Assembly: GCA_018676275.1 (NCBI GenBank)
Contig: JABHFC010000339.1
Span: 1-7,226, forward strand
Direction: 5' to 3'
Source of the DNA: Gammaproteobacteria bacterium
GTDB lineage: Bacteria; Pseudomonadota; Gammaproteobacteria; Eutrophobiales; Eutrophobiaceae
DNA: 7,226 nucleotides
The translations under genes were made by a program, and so were the position numbers. Of this stretch, positions 5,798 through 7,226 are shown in pieces. The notes beneath the pieces are model-generated. The model had not been told where the DNA came from and searched no databases. It saw only the letters and a list, made by a program, of their open reading frames with translations. Position 1 is the stretch's first letter, and each line of letters opens with the position of its first letter.

Positions 5798-6826
5798 TTA
5801 ATTTATTGATAAGACATTATTTTGCAAAGCATTCTGGCCACGTAGTATCAATTGATGGAAGCCATCAGCATCAATATTGGCACCGCATACGATCAAGGCC
5901 ACACGTTTACCTCTGAGTTTTTCTCTTAAGGGACCAAATGCGGCAGCCGTTGATACGGCACCAGCTGGTTCAACTGCCAGTTTCATGTGGTCAAACAATA
6001 TTGATGCGGCGGCGGCTATTTCATCGTCTGAAACAAGAACTACGTCATCGAGGAATTGTTGGCAAATTGAAAAACAATAAGGTGTTGTCATTGGTGGCGC
6101 GAGACTATCAGCAATCGTATTCAGATCACTTATAGTTTGAGCACTACCTGCTTTAAGACTCTGTGTCATCACAGCGGCACCAAGCGGTTCAACACCGTAG
6201 ACCGTGCAGGAAGGATTAAGCAACTTGGTAATCGTCGCAATACCGGAGCACAAACCACCACCACCGATGGGTACAACGACCGCATCAAGATCGGCGACTG
6301 ACTCAATTAACTCAAGACCACAGGTAGCCGTTGCTTCGGTCACACGCGGACCCTCAAAAGGATGAATAAAGGTGCGACCTTCGTTTTTAACAATCTCTTC
6401 AACCATGGCGAAGCCGGTCGGGCCATCTTTGGCCATAACGAGTTCCGCCCCAAGTGAACGCGCTGCCGCGATACGTGAGGGGTTTGCTGACGCCTGCATA
6501 ACCACTTTTGCACTGACACCAATACATTTAGCTGCATAGGCAGCCGCGATCGCATGATTGCCTGCACTCATCGCGGTTATACCCGGAGCGCGCTGTTCTT
6601 CTGTTAATGCCAGCACATTATTTATCGCTGCTCTTGCCTTGAATGTGCCGGTGCGTTGAAATAACTCCAGCTTCAGGTGTATTTCGGAATCCTTGCCCAG
6701 TCGTGAGCTAACTGTATCACCAGACCAGTGAAATACCGGTGTCTGCCTGACATAAGGTGCAATGCGTTCAGCACAGGGCCTGATTTCCTCAAGTGTTGGC
6801 GCGATATGCGTCTCCGTTTCAGTCAT
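5798..6826 (-). CDS. Threonine/serine dehydratase-like PLP enzyme (fold-type II)
   Basis: A 342-residue single-domain enzyme lacking the C-terminal ACT regulatory domain of IlvA, so like catabolic dehydratases and serine racemase. Seen: QRTGTFKARAA (residues 57-67) with the PLP Schiff-base Lys63; SAGNHA (87-92), the substrate/asparagine loop; GGGGL (188-192), the phosphate-binding loop; GVEP (211-214); AVEPAGA (284-290); and CGANID (314-319). Family members eliminate water from hydroxy-amino acids such as L-threonine, L-serine or 3-hydroxyaspartate, giving a 2-oxo acid and ammonia. Compared with serine racemase, the re-face Ser of SSGN is Ala88, which favours a dehydratase over a racemase. 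The pyridine-nitrogen contact, commonly Ser, is Cys314, and the usual GSFKIRGA appears as GTFKARAA, so the substrate may differ from threonine. The start at 6826 has a good GAGAGG (6835-6840) eight bases upstream, inside the peptidase gene, whose end it overlaps by eight bases. Confidence 0.93.
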   Translation of the reverse strand: MTETETHIAPTLEEIRPCAERIAPYVRQTPVFHWSGDTVSSRLGKDSEIHLKLELFQRTGTFKARAAINNVLALTEEQRAPGITAMSAGNHAIAAAYAAKCIGVSAKVVMQASANPSRIAAARSLGAELVMAKDGPTGFAMVEEIVKNEGRTFIHPFEGPRVTEATATCGLELIESVADLDAVVVPIGGGGLCSGIATITKLLNPSCTVYGVEPLGAAVMTQSLKAGSAQTISDLNTIADSLAPPMTTPYCFSICQQFLDDVVLVSDDEIAAAASILFDHMKLAVEPAGAVSTAAAFGPLREKLRGKRVALIVCGANIDADGFHQLILRGQNALQNNVLSIN

Positions 6827-7226
6827 TCGTCAAACCTCTCATTGCCTGCCGAATCACCTGTTCGGATCGTGTCCACACAGCATAGCGCCATTCTGGGTCA
6901 TCTGGATAATGCGTTCTTAACATGTGTTGCTTAATTTGTTGTCCCAGCTCATTGCTTTCGTCTCCATTCATTGCCAGCCAATGATCGTCCAGCAGTGCCT
7001 GTAAATTATCGCGCATATCATAGGTACCGTATTCCAGTACTACCGATGTAACTTCAGCATCAGGTAAGGCCCGTAAATGTCCTTCTGTGGTGTGGCCGAT
7101 GGCCGGATGAAATTTTTCACCGGTTTCTTTTATATCCTCCATCGGAGCAGTTAACCAATGTCCAAACCAGTTTCGTGCTCTGGCCAGTGCCTCGTCACTG
7201 TGCATTGAAACCACTGAACCATAAGC
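6819..7226 (-). CDS. DUF2817 / M14-like zinc carboxypeptidase family protein, C-terminal part (5' end beyond the window)
   Basis: The reading frame is open to the right edge, giving 135 visible residues and a TGA stop; a GTG at 7212-7214 is unlikely to be the true start because the frame continues upstream. The visible part matches the C-terminal region of DUF2817 proteins, which share the M14 carboxypeptidase fold: SVVLEYGT (visible residues 61-68), where the Glu in LEYGT (residue 65) matches the catalytic Glu of M14 enzymes; NLQALLDDHWL (74-84); a THYPDDPEWRYAVW (105-118) segment; and a terminal QAMRGL. The zinc-binding HxxE region would lie outside the window, so activity cannot be judged. 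No membrane segment is seen in this part. Its last eight bases overlap the dehydratase gene, placing both in one operon; a peptidase could supply amino acids to the dehydratase, but that is inference. Family assignment is by remembered motif pattern, not by search. Confidence 0.8.
   Translation of the reverse strand, partial: AYGSVVSMHSDEALARARNWFGHWLTAPMEDIKETGEKFHPAIGHTTEGHLRALPDAEVTSVVLEYGTYDMRDNLQALLDDHWLAMNGDESNELGQQIKQHMLRTHYPDDPEWRYAVWTRSEQVIRQAMRGLTND

Larger units (their letters stand above)
1360..7226 (-). other. Probable six-gene catabolic operon (promoter beyond the right edge)
   Basis: Six same-strand genes are joined by an 8-base overlap, gaps of 17, 19 and 11 bases, and a 4-base overlap. 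No gap is large enough for an obvious internal promoter or terminator. The order is peptidase, PLP dehydratase, AcuI-like reductase, acyl-CoA synthetase, GPH symporter, NTF2-like lipoprotein. This combines uptake, CoA activation, reduction and deamination. Co-transcription is inferred from spacing. The first promoter is not in the window, and more genes may precede the peptidase. Confidence 0.75.

Noticed and set aside
6340..6567. 75-residue minus-strand frame inside the dehydratase gene
   Set aside because: It is a shadow frame within a gene whose PLP motifs are all intact; its Arg/Leu-rich translation is typical of an out-of-frame read.
4785..6826. Calling the region a DMSP degradation or hydroxyectoine (EutB) cluster
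   Set aside because: AcuI and a dehydratase alone are not diagnostic. No DMSP lyase, ectoine hydrolase or ectoine transporter gene is present in the window.
1..7226. Mobile element, phage, CRISPR, tRNA or rRNA content
   Set aside because: No terminal inverted repeats, transposase or integrase motifs, regularly spaced repeats or tRNA-like cloverleaf were seen; the genes are tightly packed metabolic genes.

Overview
The window holds seven protein-coding genes, all on the minus strand. They fill nearly the whole sequence with very short gaps or small overlaps. The only real intergenic stretch is 1207-1359 (153 bases), and no stretch over 300 bases lacks a gene. I see no RNA gene, CRISPR array or insertion sequence. 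Base composition is moderate (about 38-46% G+C in the lines I counted). A MalT-type LuxR regulator, an AcuI/YhdH-type reductase, a MelB-like symporter and a lipobox lipoprotein together suggest a Gram-negative bacterium. A marine or other heterotrophic gammaproteobacterium is my best guess, but this is inference from gene content only.

In transcription order (right to left), the layout is: the C-terminal part of a DUF2817/M14-like zinc peptidase (6819-7226, cut by the window edge); a fold-type II PLP threonine/serine dehydratase-like enzyme (5798-6826); an AcuI/YhdH-type acryloyl-CoA reductase/quinone oxidoreductase-like enzyme (4785-5780); an AMP-forming acyl-CoA synthetase (3197-4765); a GPH-family (MelB-like) cation symporter (1842-3185); and a small NTF2-like/SnoaL-type lipoprotein (1360-1845). 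Junctions are -8, +17, +19, +11 and -4 bases, so these six genes very probably form one operon whose promoter lies beyond the right edge. After a 153-base gap with several small repeats comes a MalT-type LuxR-family ATP-dependent regulator (1-1206). Its first 402 codons are visible and its C-terminal DNA-binding end is outside the window.

The operon looks catabolic. The symporter imports a small solute. The synthetase makes a CoA thioester. The AcuI-like reductase could saturate a short 2-enoyl-CoA or detoxify a reactive enone. The dehydratase deaminates a hydroxy-amino acid, possibly one released by the peptidase. The actual substrate cannot be read from the sequence. The LuxR-type regulator may sense a pathway metabolite, but that link rests on position only.

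The most unusual local structure is a perfect 8-bp hairpin with a GAAA loop at the annotated start codon of the acyl-CoA synthetase. No Shine-Dalgarno sequence precedes that start, and an 11-residue leader frame ends one base before the alternative start.
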